A stretch of DNA of 64,000 nucleotides from Azospirillum sp. RU38E (lineage in GTDB: Bacteria; Pseudomonadota; Alphaproteobacteria; Azospirillales; Azospirillaceae): assembly GCF_900188385.1 (NCBI RefSeq), contig NZ_FZOI01000013.1, positions 105,343-169,342 of the forward strand, read 5' to 3'. Under the pieces are notes generated by a model. The model was not told the origin of the DNA, ran no database searches, and was given only the letters and a program-made list of their open reading frames with translations. A program made the translations under genes and the position numbers. Shown here piece by piece: positions 33,718 through 43,169 of the stretch; position 1 is the stretch's first letter, and every line of letters begins with the position of its first letter.

Positions 33718-33873
33718 GGGCGGGCCGTCTTGTTCCAACGGGGAAGAATCTCATCACTGGGTTTCAGCTTGTCCCCGACGACGGCAACGAAGTCAATGCA
33801 CGCCGATGGCGGACAGGTCAGCGGCATGGAAGAGGGTGATTGCGGCAAAGACTTGGCGAAGACGGCCCCGGCC

Positions 33874-34545
33874 TTATTCTGCCGCTTCCCGACGGCTGGC
33901 TTCTTCCCGGGCGCCGGAGTCGATGGCGTGCCAAGCGGCAGCGATATGGCTGCGCATGACCGAACCGGCCCAGGCGCCGTCGCGCACCTCCATCGCCGCC
34001 ACGATCTCCAGATGGTGGTTCAGGCTGCGGCGCAGCGCCTCGGGGTCATAGCGGTGGAAGGTGCGCAGCACCAGCGGCAGCTCCACCACCTGGGCCATCA
34101 TGCTGCCCAGCCGCTGGGTGCCGGCACTCTGCACGATGATGCGGTGGAATTCGCCATTGGCCTCGGCGATGCGGGAGCGGAAATCGGGTCCGCCCTCGGC
34201 CTCCAGCGCGATCATCTCTTCTGCCAGCTGGCGCAACCGCGCCACATCGTCGGCGGAACAGCGTTCCGCCGCGCGTTCAGCGGCATAGCCTTCCAGTACC
34301 CCGCGCAGATCGAAGATTTCCCGGATTTCCGCCATGGTCCAGTCGGCGACAAAGGCGCCATGGTTGCGCAGGAATCGTACCGAGCCTTCGGCATTCAGCC
34401 GGCGCAGCGCCTCCCGGATCGGGGTGCGGCTGACGCCGATCCTTTTCGCCAGCTCATCTTCCTTCAGATGTGTGCCGGGCGGGAAAATGCCGACCATGAT
34501 GGCATCACGGATCTCGGCATAGGCCTTCTCCACCGCATTGCTCAT
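33874..34545 (-). CDS. GntR-family regulator (FCD/FadR subfamily)
   Basis: DNA-binding regulator of 223 residues. The N-terminal winged helix (AYAEIRDAIMVGIFPPGTHLKEDELAKRIGVSRTPIREALRRLNAEG) is the classical GntR pattern. The C-terminal FCD domain has the metal-binding style residues in RGVLEGYAAERA, FHRIIVQSAGT and LNHHLEIVAAM, which in this subfamily bind small organic acids. It is divergent from the TonB receptor gene at 34828, whose promoter it may control; GTATAC-centred DNA at about 34695 and TGTCACGGGTAACA at 34750 are possible operators. Confidence 0.9.
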   Translation of the reverse strand: MSNAVEKAYAEIRDAIMVGIFPPGTHLKEDELAKRIGVSRTPIREALRRLNAEGSVRFLRNHGAFVADWTMAEIREIFDLRGVLEGYAAERAAERCSADDVARLRQLAEEMIALEAEGGPDFRSRIAEANGEFHRIIVQSAGTQRLGSMMAQVVELPLVLRTFHRYDPEALRRSLNHHLEIVAAMEVRDGAWAGSVMRSHIAAAWHAIDSGAREEASRREAAE

Positions 34546-34749
34546 GTTCCGGGCCTCCCCTGATCGCCGTCATTACGGTCTTGCCTGGGATGGTTATAGC
34601 GCCCCTGTGCCCTGACACCAGCCCGCAAGGGGCATCTCCTTGATGGCGGCTTTCGGTGGCACCGCGTCATTCATACAACAGTTCCAGTCAAAGTATACAA
34701 TGTTTGCATCTACCCCCTTGCTGCCTATCTGGTCGCGACACAGACTTAT

Positions 34750-34763
34750 TGTCACGGGTAACA
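34750..34763. promoter_or_regulatory. Partly palindromic operator-like site before TonB receptor
   Basis: TGTCACGGGTAACA (complement TGTTACCCGTGACA) is an imperfect palindrome 64 bases before the receptor start. It differs at one position from the TGTTACCSGTAACA-type operator known for the gluconate repressor of the LacI family. It could equally be a site of the divergent GntR regulator. Confidence 0.4.
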
Positions 34764-34827
34764 GGTCGCACAACCGGAAACAGGGTCGGCGGCCTCTCAT
34801 AAATCAAAGAGAACAGTGGAGATGATG

Positions 34828-37137
34828 ATGAAAATCGGCAAGGGATTGCTGTCACGTCTCAGCGCCGGGACGGCGTTGGCGATCCTGACAATTGTATCCA
34901 ATAACGCGGCGGCGCAGAACGCTGCCCCGCCGCCGGCGAATGATGATATTATGCTGGACGAGATCGTCGTGATCGCCCGCCAGCGTAATGAGACGGCGCG
35001 CGAAACCCCGGTGGCCGTGGCCGCCTTCACCGCCGACACGATTGAAAAGGCCGGTATCACCGGGCCGGCGGATTTCCTGTCCCTGACGCCCAATGTCAGC
35101 TTCCTGCAGACCACCAATGTCGGTGAAAGCCAGGTGCATATCCGCGGCGTCATCCAGCCGCGCGACAGCGAGCCGCCCTTCGCCTATGTGCTGGATGGGG
35201 TGCTGGTGCCCAACCCCAATGCCTTCAACCAGGATATGGTGGATATCGCGCAGATTGAGGTGATCAAGGGGCCGCTGGGCTCCATCTATGGCCGCAACGC
35301 CATTGGCGGCGCCATTCTGGTCACCACCAAGAAGCCGGGGAACGAGCCGGAGGGCGAAATCCGCGCCGGTTATGAGTTCAACGGCAATGAATACAAGGTC
35401 ACCGGCTTTGTCGGCGGCCCGATCATTGAGAATAAGCTGTTTGCCCGTATCACCGCTGCCTACAAGGACCGCGAGGGCTATTTCGAAAACATCACCCTGC
35501 ATAAGAAGGAGGATAGCTTCTCCGAAGGGCAGGTACGCGGCCGCTTGGTGTATAAGGCGACGGAGGATATCGAGGTCGATCTGTCGGTCGGCTATGCCAA
35601 GGTCCATGGCTATGCCTTCAATTTCAACAATCAGACGGCGGGTACGCCGGGCTTCACCAACGGTGTCGATATCAAGGACACCTCCATCCCCTATGTCGGC
35701 AATGTCGACAGCTTCAACCACCAGGAACGGCTGGATATTGCCGGCAAGGTGGATTGGAACAGCGAGGCCGGCACCCTGACCTTCACCGCCGCCTATCATG
35801 ACCTGAAAGAGAATATGGGCGGTGAAGGGGCGGTCGATCTGGCCCTGTTCGGTGCCCCGTTCCCCAATGCGCCCAAGCCGACGGATTTCTTCACCAACCC
35901 GGCGCTGTATGAGGGCTATGGCCCCACCCCGCGCGACGGCACGCAATATCAGGAGCGCAATCAGGATGACACATCCTTTGAACTGCGCTTCACCTCCCCC
36001 GGTGAAGACCGGCTGCGCTACATCGCCGGCGCCTATTACATCAAGTTCAACCGCGAAGTCGTGCTGAACCGGGGTAATGATCTGGGCCAGGGCGTCATCG
36101 TGCCGGCACCGCTGGGCGGCCCTGAAAACCCGGTGGTGGCCGTCACCTGGACCGACAATGCCAACGATGCCTGGGCCCTGTTCGGCCAGCTGGCCTATGA
36201 TATCGTGCCGGATGTGGAAGCCTCGGTCGCGCTGCGCTACGACAAGGAGAATCGGGAGACGACGAACCTGACCCCGGCCGCCTTCTCCCCTATCCCCAAT
36301 GTGCAGGGGCTGGTCCGCAAGGAGAGCTTCAGTGACCTGCAGCCGCGCATCTCCCTGCGCTGGAACGCGTCGGATCAGGTCTCCCTCTATGCCACCTGGG
36401 GGGAGGGCTTCCGCTCGGGCGGTTTCAACCCGCTGGGCAGCCGCTTCAACATCATCAATATCGATGGCGTCACCAACACCACGGTGCAAGACCAGTTCAA
36501 CAAGGAGACGTCATCATCCTATGAGGCGGGCGTGAAGACCCGCCTGTTCGATGGCCGCGTCACCTTCAACGTGGCCGCCTTCACCACCAGGGTGGAAAAT
36601 GCCCATTATTTCCAGTTCTTCCCCTTCTCCCTGTCGCGCGTGATCTCCATCGTTGATCGCAACGACATCAAGGGGTTCGAGATGGATGGCGTGGTGCGGG
36701 TGGCCGACGGGTTGGACCTGTTCGGCGGCTTTGGCTATCTGCATAGCGAGATCAAGGAGAATAAGGAGCTGCCGCAGACGGTGGGCAACCGCTTCCCCTT
36801 CACCGCCAAATATGACGTCATCCTGGGCAGCCAGTACAGCAAGCCGATTGGCGATGGCTTCGACCTGTCGGCCCGCGTGGAATATAACCGCACCGGCCCG
36901 ATGTATTTCGACACGCTGAACACGCCGGGCACGGAACGCCCCGCGCTGGATCTGGTGAATGTCCGCCTGGGCGTGGAGAATGAGACCTGGGGCATCAACC
37001 TGTTCGCCCGCAACCTGTTCGACAAGCGCTATAATGCCGATGGCGTGGTGCTGGTGGTGCCCAACACCACCACCTTCAACTTCGTCACCAAGGGCCTGCC
37101 CCGTACCTGGGGGCTGGAACTGAAGGCGAAGTTCTGA
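34828..37137 (+). CDS. TonB-dependent outer-membrane receptor
   Basis: Outer-membrane importer of 769 residues. The ATG at 34828 has GGAG six bases upstream; three in-frame ATG codons in a row make the exact start uncertain. The signal peptide KGLLSRLSAGTALAILTIVSNNAAAQ is followed by the TonB box-like DIMLDEIVVIARQR, the plug (TPVAVAAFTADTIEKAGI...QIEVIKGPLGSIYGRNAIGGAILVTTKKPG) and a barrel ending LELKAKF. The ligand is unknown. It is divergent from the GntR/FCD regulator, which points to control by a small organic acid or sugar acid. A 12-bp perfect hairpin follows the stop. Confidence 0.88.
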   Translation: MKIGKGLLSRLSAGTALAILTIVSNNAAAQNAAPPPANDDIMLDEIVVIARQRNETARETPVAVAAFTADTIEKAGITGPADFLSLTPNVSFLQTTNVGESQVHIRGVIQPRDSEPPFAYVLDGVLVPNPNAFNQDMVDIAQIEVIKGPLGSIYGRNAIGGAILVTTKKPGNEPEGEIRAGYEFNGNEYKVTGFVGGPIIENKLFARITAAYKDREGYFENITLHKKEDSFSEGQVRGRLVYKATEDIEVDLSVGYAKVHGYAFNFNNQTAGTPGFTNGVDIKDTSIPYVGNVDSFNHQERLDIAGKVDWNSEAGTLTFTAAYHDLKENMGGEGAVDLALFGAPFPNAPKPTDFFTNPALYEGYGPTPRDGTQYQERNQDDTSFELRFTSPGEDRLRYIAGAYYIKFNREVVLNRGNDLGQGVIVPAPLGGPENPVVAVTWTDNANDAWALFGQLAYDIVPDVEASVALRYDKENRETTNLTPAAFSPIPNVQGLVRKESFSDLQPRISLRWNASDQVSLYATWGEGFRSGGFNPLGSRFNIINIDGVTNTTVQDQFNKETSSSYEAGVKTRLFDGRVTFNVAAFTTRVENAHYFQFFPFSLSRVISIVDRNDIKGFEMDGVVRVADGLDLFGGFGYLHSEIKENKELPQTVGNRFPFTAKYDVILGSQYSKPIGDGFDLSARVEYNRTGPMYFDTLNTPGTERPALDLVNVRLGVENETWGINLFARNLFDKRYNADGVVLVVPNTTTFNFVTKGLPRTWGLELKAKF

Positions 37138-37151
37138 GGGTGAGCGATACA

Positions 37152-37179
37152 GCGGGGCCGGGAGATATCCCGGCCCCGC
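37152..37179. terminator. Hairpin between TonB receptor and small exported protein
   Basis: GCGGGGCCGGGA (37152-37163) and TCCCGGCCCCGC (37168-37179) form a perfect 12-bp stem around GATA between convergent genes. Confidence 0.7.
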
Positions 37180-37187
37180 TGCTGCTT

Positions 37188-37454
37188 TCAGCGGGAGGTC
37201 ACGCAGATTCGGTCGCGGCACTGCACGGTGACGGCCACTTCCTTGCCGTCGCTGGTCTTCTGGCCGGTACAGACGATCTTGTAGAGTGTTTCCGACAGCC
37301 GGCCATTGACGCGCTTCAGCACCTCCACCTTACCCGGCTTGCAATTGGCATCCAGCGCCGCCGCCTTGGCCTCGGCCTGCTGGGCCAGGGCAGGGGCGGG
37401 CAGGCTGGCCAACAGGGCCAGGGCGATCATGGGTGCGTGCAAGGGGCGGAACAT
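37188..37454 (-). CDS. Small exported hypothetical protein
   Basis: An 88-residue protein of unknown family. The N-terminus MFRPLHAPMIALALLASLPAPALAQ is a clear signal peptide. The mature part has four cysteines (NCKPGK, IVCTG, VQCRD, ICVTS), which could form two disulfides in the periplasm. No ribosome site is obvious. It is followed by the convergent TonB receptor and preceded 67 bases upstream by the YciI-like gene end, on the same strand. Confidence 0.65.
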   Translation of the reverse strand: MFRPLHAPMIALALLASLPAPALAQQAEAKAAALDANCKPGKVEVLKRVNGRLSETLYKIVCTGQKTSDGKEVAVTVQCRDRICVTSR

Positions 37455-37521
37455 GGGGGCGAGCCTGATTGCGGCAGAACAGGCCCCATCCTATGCCCTT
37501 GTCCGCTGACGGGAAAGCCCG

Positions 37522-37953
37522 TCAGCCCAGATAGCCGCTCAAGGCCGTTTGCAGCTTCTCTTCCCGTGCCTGCAATTCCGGGGTCATGGCGGGGCCGAAA
37601 TCCTCTGCCGTGAAGATACGGCGGATTTCGATTTCCGCCTGCTGGCCGGTGGGGTTGGGGCAGCGTTTTACCCATTCCACCGCCTCTTTCAGGCTGTTCG
37701 TCTCAAAAATCCAGAAGCCGGCAATCAGATGGGCCGGATCGTCCGCGAACGGGCCCGACTTTGCCTGGCGGTCAGCGCCATCGAAACGCACCCGCGCGCC
37801 GGCGCTTGTCGGATGCAGCCCTTCGCCGCCCGCCAGCACGCCGGCCGTTAAAAGCTCTTCATTATAGGCAGTCATGGCGGCCAGCAGGCCGGTATCCGGC
37901 ATCTCACCGGCTTCGGTGGCGGTTGTGGCCTTCAGCAGGATCATGAATTTCAT
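37522..37953 (-). CDS. YciI-like (DGPF-domain) protein
   Basis: A 143-residue protein of the YciI/DGPF superfamily. Marks are MKFMILLKATTATEAGEMP at the start, YNEELLTAGVLAGGEGLHPTSAGARVRF, then KSGPFADDPAHLIAGFWIFETNSLKEAVEWVKRCP, including a GPF sequence in place of DGPF. These ferredoxin-fold proteins often accompany ECF sigma factors, but no sigma factor gene is next to it here. Function unknown. The start may be 37953 or 37944 (second methionine). Confidence 0.8.
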   Translation of the reverse strand: MKFMILLKATTATEAGEMPDTGLLAAMTAYNEELLTAGVLAGGEGLHPTSAGARVRFDGADRQAKSGPFADDPAHLIAGFWIFETNSLKEAVEWVKRCPNPTGQQAEIEIRRIFTAEDFGPAMTPELQAREEKLQTALSGYLG

Positions 37954-38044
37954 TGCTGGCGTCCCCGTTCAGGATGGTTCTGCCTGAAAGACGCTGTGGC
38001 CCCGGTTGTACCGACATGCCCATGAAAATTTTCCGCAAAAAAGA

Positions 38045-38072
38045 AACCCCCGCCGGCGGACCGGCGGGGGTT
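38045..38072 (-). terminator. Terminator of glnB-glnA
   Basis: AACCCCCGCCGG (38045-38056) pairs with CCGGCGGGGGTT (38061-38072). On the minus strand it is followed by TTTCTTTTTTG, a good T-run. A second hairpin at 38093-38118 (TGCCGGCCCTG with CAGGGCCGGCA) lies between it and the glnA stop. Confidence 0.82.
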
Positions 38073-38124
38073 CCCAAATGCTCTCTGCTGGCTGCCGGCC
38101 CTGTTGCCAGGGCCGGCAAGCGCA

Positions 38125-39534
38125 TCAGACGCTGTAGTACATCTTGTATTCGATCGGGTGCGGCGAGGTTTCGAACGCCAGCACTTCTTCCATCTTCAGC
38201 TCGATGAAAGCGTCGATCATGTCGTCGGTGAACACGTCGCCCTTCTTCAGGAACTCGCGGTCCGCGTTCAGGCTTTCCAGCGCTTCGCGCAGGCTGCGGC
38301 AGACGGTCGGGATTTCCTTCAGTTCTTCCGGCGGCAGATCGTACAGGTTCTTGTCCATCGCCTCGCCCGGATGGATCTTGTTCTGGATACCATCCAGACC
38401 GGCCATCAGCATGGCGGCGAAGGCCAGGTACGGGTTTGCACCCGGATCGGGGAAGCGAACCTCGACGCGCTTGCCCTTCGGGCTGGACACGTGCGGGATA
38501 CGGCAGGAAGCGGAACGGTTGCGGCTGGAGTAAGCCAGCAGCACCGGGGCTTCATAGCCCGGAACCAGACGCTTGTAGCTGTTGGTCAGCGGGTTGGTGA
38601 AGGCGTTCAGGGCACGGGCGTGCTTGATGATACCGCCGATATAGAACAGGGCGGTTTCCGACAGGTCGGCATAGCCATTGCCGGCGAACAGCGGCTTGCC
38701 GTCCTTCCAGATGGACTGGTGGCAGTGCATACCCGAGCCATTGTCGCCGAACACCGGCTTCGGCATGAAGGTCGCGGTCTTGCCGTACTGGTGCGCAACA
38801 TTGTGCACCACATACTTAAACAGCTGCATCCCGTCGGCCATCTTGACCAGGGTGCCGAACTTCACGCCCAGCTCGTGCTGGGAAGCGGCCACCTCGTGGT
38901 GGTGCTTTTCGACTTCCACACCCATCTCGCCCAGAACGGTCAGCATCTCGGCGCGCAGATCCTGGGCGCTGTCGATCGGGGCCACCGGGAAGTAACCGCC
39001 CTTGACGCCCGGACGGTGGCCCATATTGCCACCCTCGTAGGCCTTGCCGGAGGTGTAGGGGCCTTCTTCGCTGTCGAACTCGTAGAACACCTTGTTCATC
39101 GAGACTTCGAACTTCACGTCGTCGAACACGAAGAATTCGGCTTCCGGACCGAAATAGGCCACGTCGCCGATACCGGCCGAGGCCATGTACTTTTCAGCGG
39201 CCTTGGCGATGGAACGCGGGTCGCGCTTGTAGGGCTGGCCGGTCGACGGTTCCAGCACGTCGCACAGCACGGTCAGCAGCGGCTGGGCCGAGAACGGGTC
39301 CATGACGGCGGTGGACAGGTCGGGCGCCAGGGTCATGTCCGACTCGTTGATGGCCTTCCAGCCAGCAATGGACGACCCGTCGAACATCACGCCGTCGGTC
39401 AGCAGATCCTCGTCCACGGTGGACAGGTGCTGGGAAACGTGATGGACCTTCCCCTTGATATCGGTGAAGCGGAAATCGACATACTTAACGTCGTTTTCCT
39501 TGATCAGGTCGAAGAACTTGGCCAAATCAGACAT
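38125..39534 (-). CDS. glnA: Glutamine synthetase type I
   Basis: Makes glutamine from glutamate, ammonia and ATP; central to nitrogen assimilation. It has 469 residues from the ATG at 39534, the usual length of the dodecameric GSI-beta enzyme. Signatures include FDGSSIAGW, the [10 protein letters not shown] metal/ATP region, NRSASCRIP and the adenylylation site Y398 in NLYDLPP, so activity is likely controlled by GlnE. It lies 198 bases downstream of glnB on the same strand, the glnBA arrangement known in Azospirillum and relatives, and is followed by two hairpins. Confidence 0.97.
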   Translation of the reverse strand: MSDLAKFFDLIKENDVKYVDFRFTDIKGKVHHVSQHLSTVDEDLLTDGVMFDGSSIAGWKAINESDMTLAPDLSTAVMDPFSAQPLLTVLCDVLEPSTGQPYKRDPRSIAKAAEKYMASAGIGDVAYFGPEAEFFVFDDVKFEVSMNKVFYEFDSEEGPYTSGKAYEGGNMGHRPGVKGGYFPVAPIDSAQDLRAEMLTVLGEMGVEVEKHHHEVAASQHELGVKFGTLVKMADGMQLFKYVVHNVAHQYGKTATFMPKPVFGDNGSGMHCHQSIWKDGKPLFAGNGYADLSETALFYIGGIIKHARALNAFTNPLTNSYKRLVPGYEAPVLLAYSSRNRSASCRIPHVSSPKGKRVEVRFPDPGANPYLAFAAMLMAGLDGIQNKIHPGEAMDKNLYDLPPEELKEIPTVCRSLREALESLNADREFLKKGDVFTDDMIDAFIELKMEEVLAFETSPHPIEYKMYYSV

Positions 39535-39732
39535 AGCCTCTGCTTCCGTGGTTTGAGGTTTGTCGCTGTCGCTGCGAGGCGGTGGTTGATGCCGCTTCAA
39601 GATGAAGGGCGTTACCGCAACCCCCGCCGGTTTGAAAGATAATTTTCAAGGACTCCCAGAGGTGGCCCTGAAAATTGCCGCTTTGGCCATCTGGCGGGCG
39701 AACCGCCCGCCGGGGCAATGCGGCACGAAGCC

Positions 39733-40410
<678 letters not shown>

Positions 40411-40487
40411 GGCGGTGGTAGCTCAGTTGGTAGAGCTCTCGGTTGTGGTCCGAGTGGTCGCGGGTTCGAGTCCCGTCCATCGCCCCA
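40411..40487 (+). tRNA. tRNA-His (anticodon GTG)
   Basis: A 77-base cloverleaf including an encoded extra G-1 at 40411 and encoded CCA. Acceptor GCGGTGG pairs with CCATCGC, the discriminator is C, the D-arm is AGCTCAGTTGGTAGAGCT, the anticodon stem CTCGG/CCGAG holds loop TTGTGGT with GTG at 40445-40447, and the T-arm GCGGGTTCGAGTCCCGT closes it. G-1 opposite C73 is the standard histidine identity element. Confidence 0.96.
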
Positions 40488-40603
40488 GTCCTCTCCTGCA
40501 GAGGATACACGTTGAAGGCGCCCGGCGAAAGCCGCAGGCGCCTTTACGTTTTCTGGCCCGCCGGCGCATCATGGTCCGGTATCCCCGTGCCAGAGGTTCG
40601 ATC

Positions 40604-42118
40604 ATGGAACCGGAATCCCCCATCCTGCTGACCATCAACCAGATGTATGCCGCCGATCAGGCTGCCATGGCGGCCGGCATTCCCGGCCCCCGTCTGATGG
40701 CGGCGGCTGGCGCGGCGGTGGCGTCGGCCGTGCAAACGCTGGCGGGAGAGGGGGCGCGGCCGCGCGTGCTGGCCCTGTGTGGTCCCGGCAATAATGGCGG
40801 TGATGGTTTCGTAGCGGCGGGCCTGCTGGCGGCGGCTGGCTGGCCGGTGCGTGTTGCCCTGTTGGGGGAGCGCGGGGCCTTGGCGGGCGATGCCGCCTGG
40901 GCGGCAACGCAATGGTCGGGCGCGGTGGAGCCTGCGACTCCGGCCCTGCTGGCGGATGCCGATATTGTCATCGATGCGCTGTTCGGCGCCGGGCTGCGCC
41001 GACCGCTGGAAGGGGCGGCGCTGGGCCTGGTGCAGGCCCTGGCAGCAAGCGGCCTACCGGTGGTGGCGGTGGATGTGCCCAGCGGGGTGAATGGCGATAC
41101 CGGGCAGGTGATGGGGGCGGCGGCCCCGGCCCAGGTGACCGTGACCTTTTTCCGCCGCAAGCCGGGCCACCTGTTGCTGCCGGGCCGGCAGCTCTGTGGT
41201 TCTCTCGTGCTGGCGGATATTGGCATTCCGTCCAGCGTGCTGGGGCAGATCGCGCCGACTCTGTTCGCCAACGATCCGGCGCTCTGGCGAGCCCAATATC
41301 CCTGGCCGCGCCTGGAGGGGCATAAATATGCCCGCGGCCATCTGCTGCTGCTGGGTGGGGCGGTGATGACCGGTGCGGCGCGTTTGGCCGCCCGTGCCGC
41401 GCTGCGGGTGGGGGCGGGGTTGGTGACGCTGGCCTGCGATCCATCTGCAGCCCTTATATATAGTCTGTCGCAGGCCAGTTTGATCGTTGCGCCCCTGGAC
41501 TCGCTGGACGGTTTTACCGCCCTGCTGGCGGACCCTCGCCGCAATGCCCTGCTGTTGGGGCCAGGCGCGGGAACGACGGGGGAGGCGGCGGCATTGCTGC
41601 GGGCCGCCACCCTGGCGGCGCTGGGCGCTGGCCGGGCCGGGGTGCTGGATGCCGATATTTTCAGCATTTTCGCCGGCGACCTGTCCACCCTTCAGCAAGC
41701 GGGCCTTAACGAACATTGGGTGCTGACCCCGCACGAAGGGGAGTTTCAGCGCCTGTTCGGCCAAATTGCCGGCAGTCGGCTGGCACGTGCCCAGGAGGCG
41801 GCGCGTCGCAGCGGGGCGGTGGTGCTGTTGAAGGGGGCCGATACGGTGATCGCCGCCCCCGATGGCCGGGCCGCCATCAACCATAATGCCCCGCCCGATC
41901 TGGCCACGGCCGGCAGCGGTGATGTGTTGTCGGGCCTGATTGCCGGCTTGCTGGCCCAGGGGATGCCCGCCTTCGAAGCGGCTTGTGCCGGGACCTGGCT
42001 GCATGGCGAGTCGGGCCGGGTCGCCGGCCCGGGCCTGATTGCCGATGACCTGCCTGAAGCCCTGCGGCCGGTGCTGGCGGCCCTACGCCGGGGCTTCGAG
42101 TCGGCACCTGCCGGCTGA
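40604..42118 (+). CDS. nnr: Bifunctional NAD(P)HX epimerase/dehydratase
   Basis: Repairs hydrated NADH/NADPH: the N-terminal YjeF_N domain epimerises NAD(P)HX and the C-terminal ribokinase-fold domain dehydrates it with ADP or ATP. It has 504 residues from the ATG at 40604 (CAGAGG upstream). Epimerase marks are ALCGPGNNGGDGFVAAGLL and IDALFGAGLRRPLEG and VDVPSGVNGDTGQV; dehydratase marks are KYARGHLLLLGGAVMTGAARLAARAALR, LGPGAG, LTPHEGEF, VVLLKGADTVIA and the catalytic N-x-x-x-x-x-x-A-G-S-G-D-V (NHNAPPDLATAGSGDVLSG). It is divergent from glnB. Confidence 0.93.
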   Translation: MEPESPILLTINQMYAADQAAMAAGIPGPRLMAAAGAAVASAVQTLAGEGARPRVLALCGPGNNGGDGFVAAGLLAAAGWPVRVALLGERGALAGDAAWAATQWSGAVEPATPALLADADIVIDALFGAGLRRPLEGAALGLVQALAASGLPVVAVDVPSGVNGDTGQVMGAAAPAQVTVTFFRRKPGHLLLPGRQLCGSLVLADIGIPSSVLGQIAPTLFANDPALWRAQYPWPRLEGHKYARGHLLLLGGAVMTGAARLAARAALRVGAGLVTLACDPSAALIYSLSQASLIVAPLDSLDGFTALLADPRRNALLLGPGAGTTGEAAALLRAATLAALGAGRAGVLDADIFSIFAGDLSTLQQAGLNEHWVLTPHEGEFQRLFGQIAGSRLARAQEAARRSGAVVLLKGADTVIAAPDGRAAINHNAPPDLATAGSGDVLSGLIAGLLAQGMPAFEAACAGTWLHGESGRVAGPGLIADDLPEALRPVLAALRRGFESAPAG

Positions 42119-42454
42119 TACCGGGGCTGCCGTTGGATGAACAGACCCTCCGCCCCTGTGGCATCGCCTGGTCCGTTCATGTTCCAAAATGGTTACGCGA
42201 CCCGACGCCAAGCGGAATCTAGCCTCCCCGGGACGAAATCAGCGGCCCCGCACCCCCGATCCCTTTGCCTTTAAAATCAAATTTAAATTGCTGGGAATAA
42301 AATCGGGTTTCGGTGGGTCGGTTTGTTGCGACGGCAATGTTAATGCGTTAGCCTTCGTGACGGGTCGGTTGGTGCCACTTTGGGCGGCGTTCCGGGGGAA
42401 AAGGTTACCTCGGTCGGTCACCCTTCAACCTCTTGCGAGTGGGGGAGCGTGGAG
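42119..42454. other. Intergenic region after nnr
   Basis: Apart from an AT-richer patch around 42260-42340 (CTTTAAAATCAAATTTAAATTG), which may be the promoter of the small gene that follows, I see no gene, repeat or RNA structure here. Confidence 0.35.
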
Positions 42455-42715
42455 ATGGGCGTGTCGTTCTTCAGGCGGTCGAAACAGGTGGCTGCACCGG
42501 TGCCTGGCGCCGTTTATCGGCGGGTGATTTTCAATACGGTGGAAACAGCCCAGGTGGTTGCCGTGACTGAAGAGGGGTTTCCCTTGCCCCATGTCCGCTA
42601 TATCGCCCGCAACGACATAATGGATGGCCCCGATCGGGGCCATCCGGCCCGGAATATCCGCATCCTGTCGGTGGATAGTTTCAACCGCCTGTACGGTCTG
42701 CCGCAGGCCGGCTGA
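42455..42715 (+). CDS. Small conserved-looking hypothetical protein
   Basis: An 86-residue protein from the ATG at 42455, preceded by GGGGGAGCGTGGAG. I do not recognise the family. The sequence GAVYRRVIFNTVETAQVVAVTEEGFPLPHVRYIARNDIMDGPDRGHPARNIRILSVDSF reads like a small beta-barrel. It has no signal peptide and no cysteine. It stands alone, with a strong terminator 21 bases after its stop, which supports it as a real transcription unit. Confidence 0.68.
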   Translation: MGVSFFRRSKQVAAPVPGAVYRRVIFNTVETAQVVAVTEEGFPLPHVRYIARNDIMDGPDRGHPARNIRILSVDSFNRLYGLPQAG

Positions 42716-42736
42716 TCCCCTGGAGGGGCAGGATTA

Positions 42737-42764
42737 AAAAGGGGGGCGTTTGTGCCCCCCTTTT
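42737..42764 (+). terminator. Terminator after small hypothetical gene
   Basis: AAAAGGGGGGC (42737-42747) pairs with GCCCCCCTTTT (42754-42764). It is nearly the same as the terminator after parB at 8643-8670. Confidence 0.88.
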
Positions 42765-42966
42765 GCTTTTCGGTCCCGTGGCGAGCAAGGCATGGGCCGA
42801 TGCGGCCGCTTTCATGCCATTGCATGACTTGGAAAGCAGATGCGGCGCTGCTCTGCGCCAGCCCCATTGCTCTTGCCGCTCGGCTTTGCGGAATCGCGCT
42901 TGGCGCGGCTGTTTTCCCTTGCTATACGGTGCGCTCCCGCGGGCAGGCTTTGGTCTGCCCGTGCGT

Positions 42967-43050
42967 GCGGGCGTGGCGGAATGGTAGACGCGCCGGATTT
43001 AGGTTCCGGTGTCGAAAGACGTGGGGGTTCAAGTCCCTTCGCCCGCACCA
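42967..43050 (+). tRNA. tRNA-Leu (anticodon TAG)
   Basis: An 84-base gene with long variable arm and encoded CCA. Acceptor GCGGGCG pairs with CGCCCGC, discriminator A. The anticodon stem CCGGA/TCCGG holds loop TTTAGGT with TAG at 43000-43002. The variable arm is TGTCGAAAGACGT and the T-arm GGGGGTTCAAGTCCCTT, both normal for leucine tRNA. Confidence 0.96.
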
Positions 43051-43169
43051 CAATTTGTTGTTTTGACCCGCAACCCACCGCGGTGGCGCCGATCCATGGG
43101 CGTATCCGCGGGAGCTTCGGTCCGATCCACCGGGCCTGAGGCGACCAGCAAAGACAGGCATTTCGTCCC

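Noticed and set aside
33064..34563. 499-codon plus-strand frame over lptD and the GntR gene
   Set aside because: Antisense of two clear genes; composition typical of a shadow.
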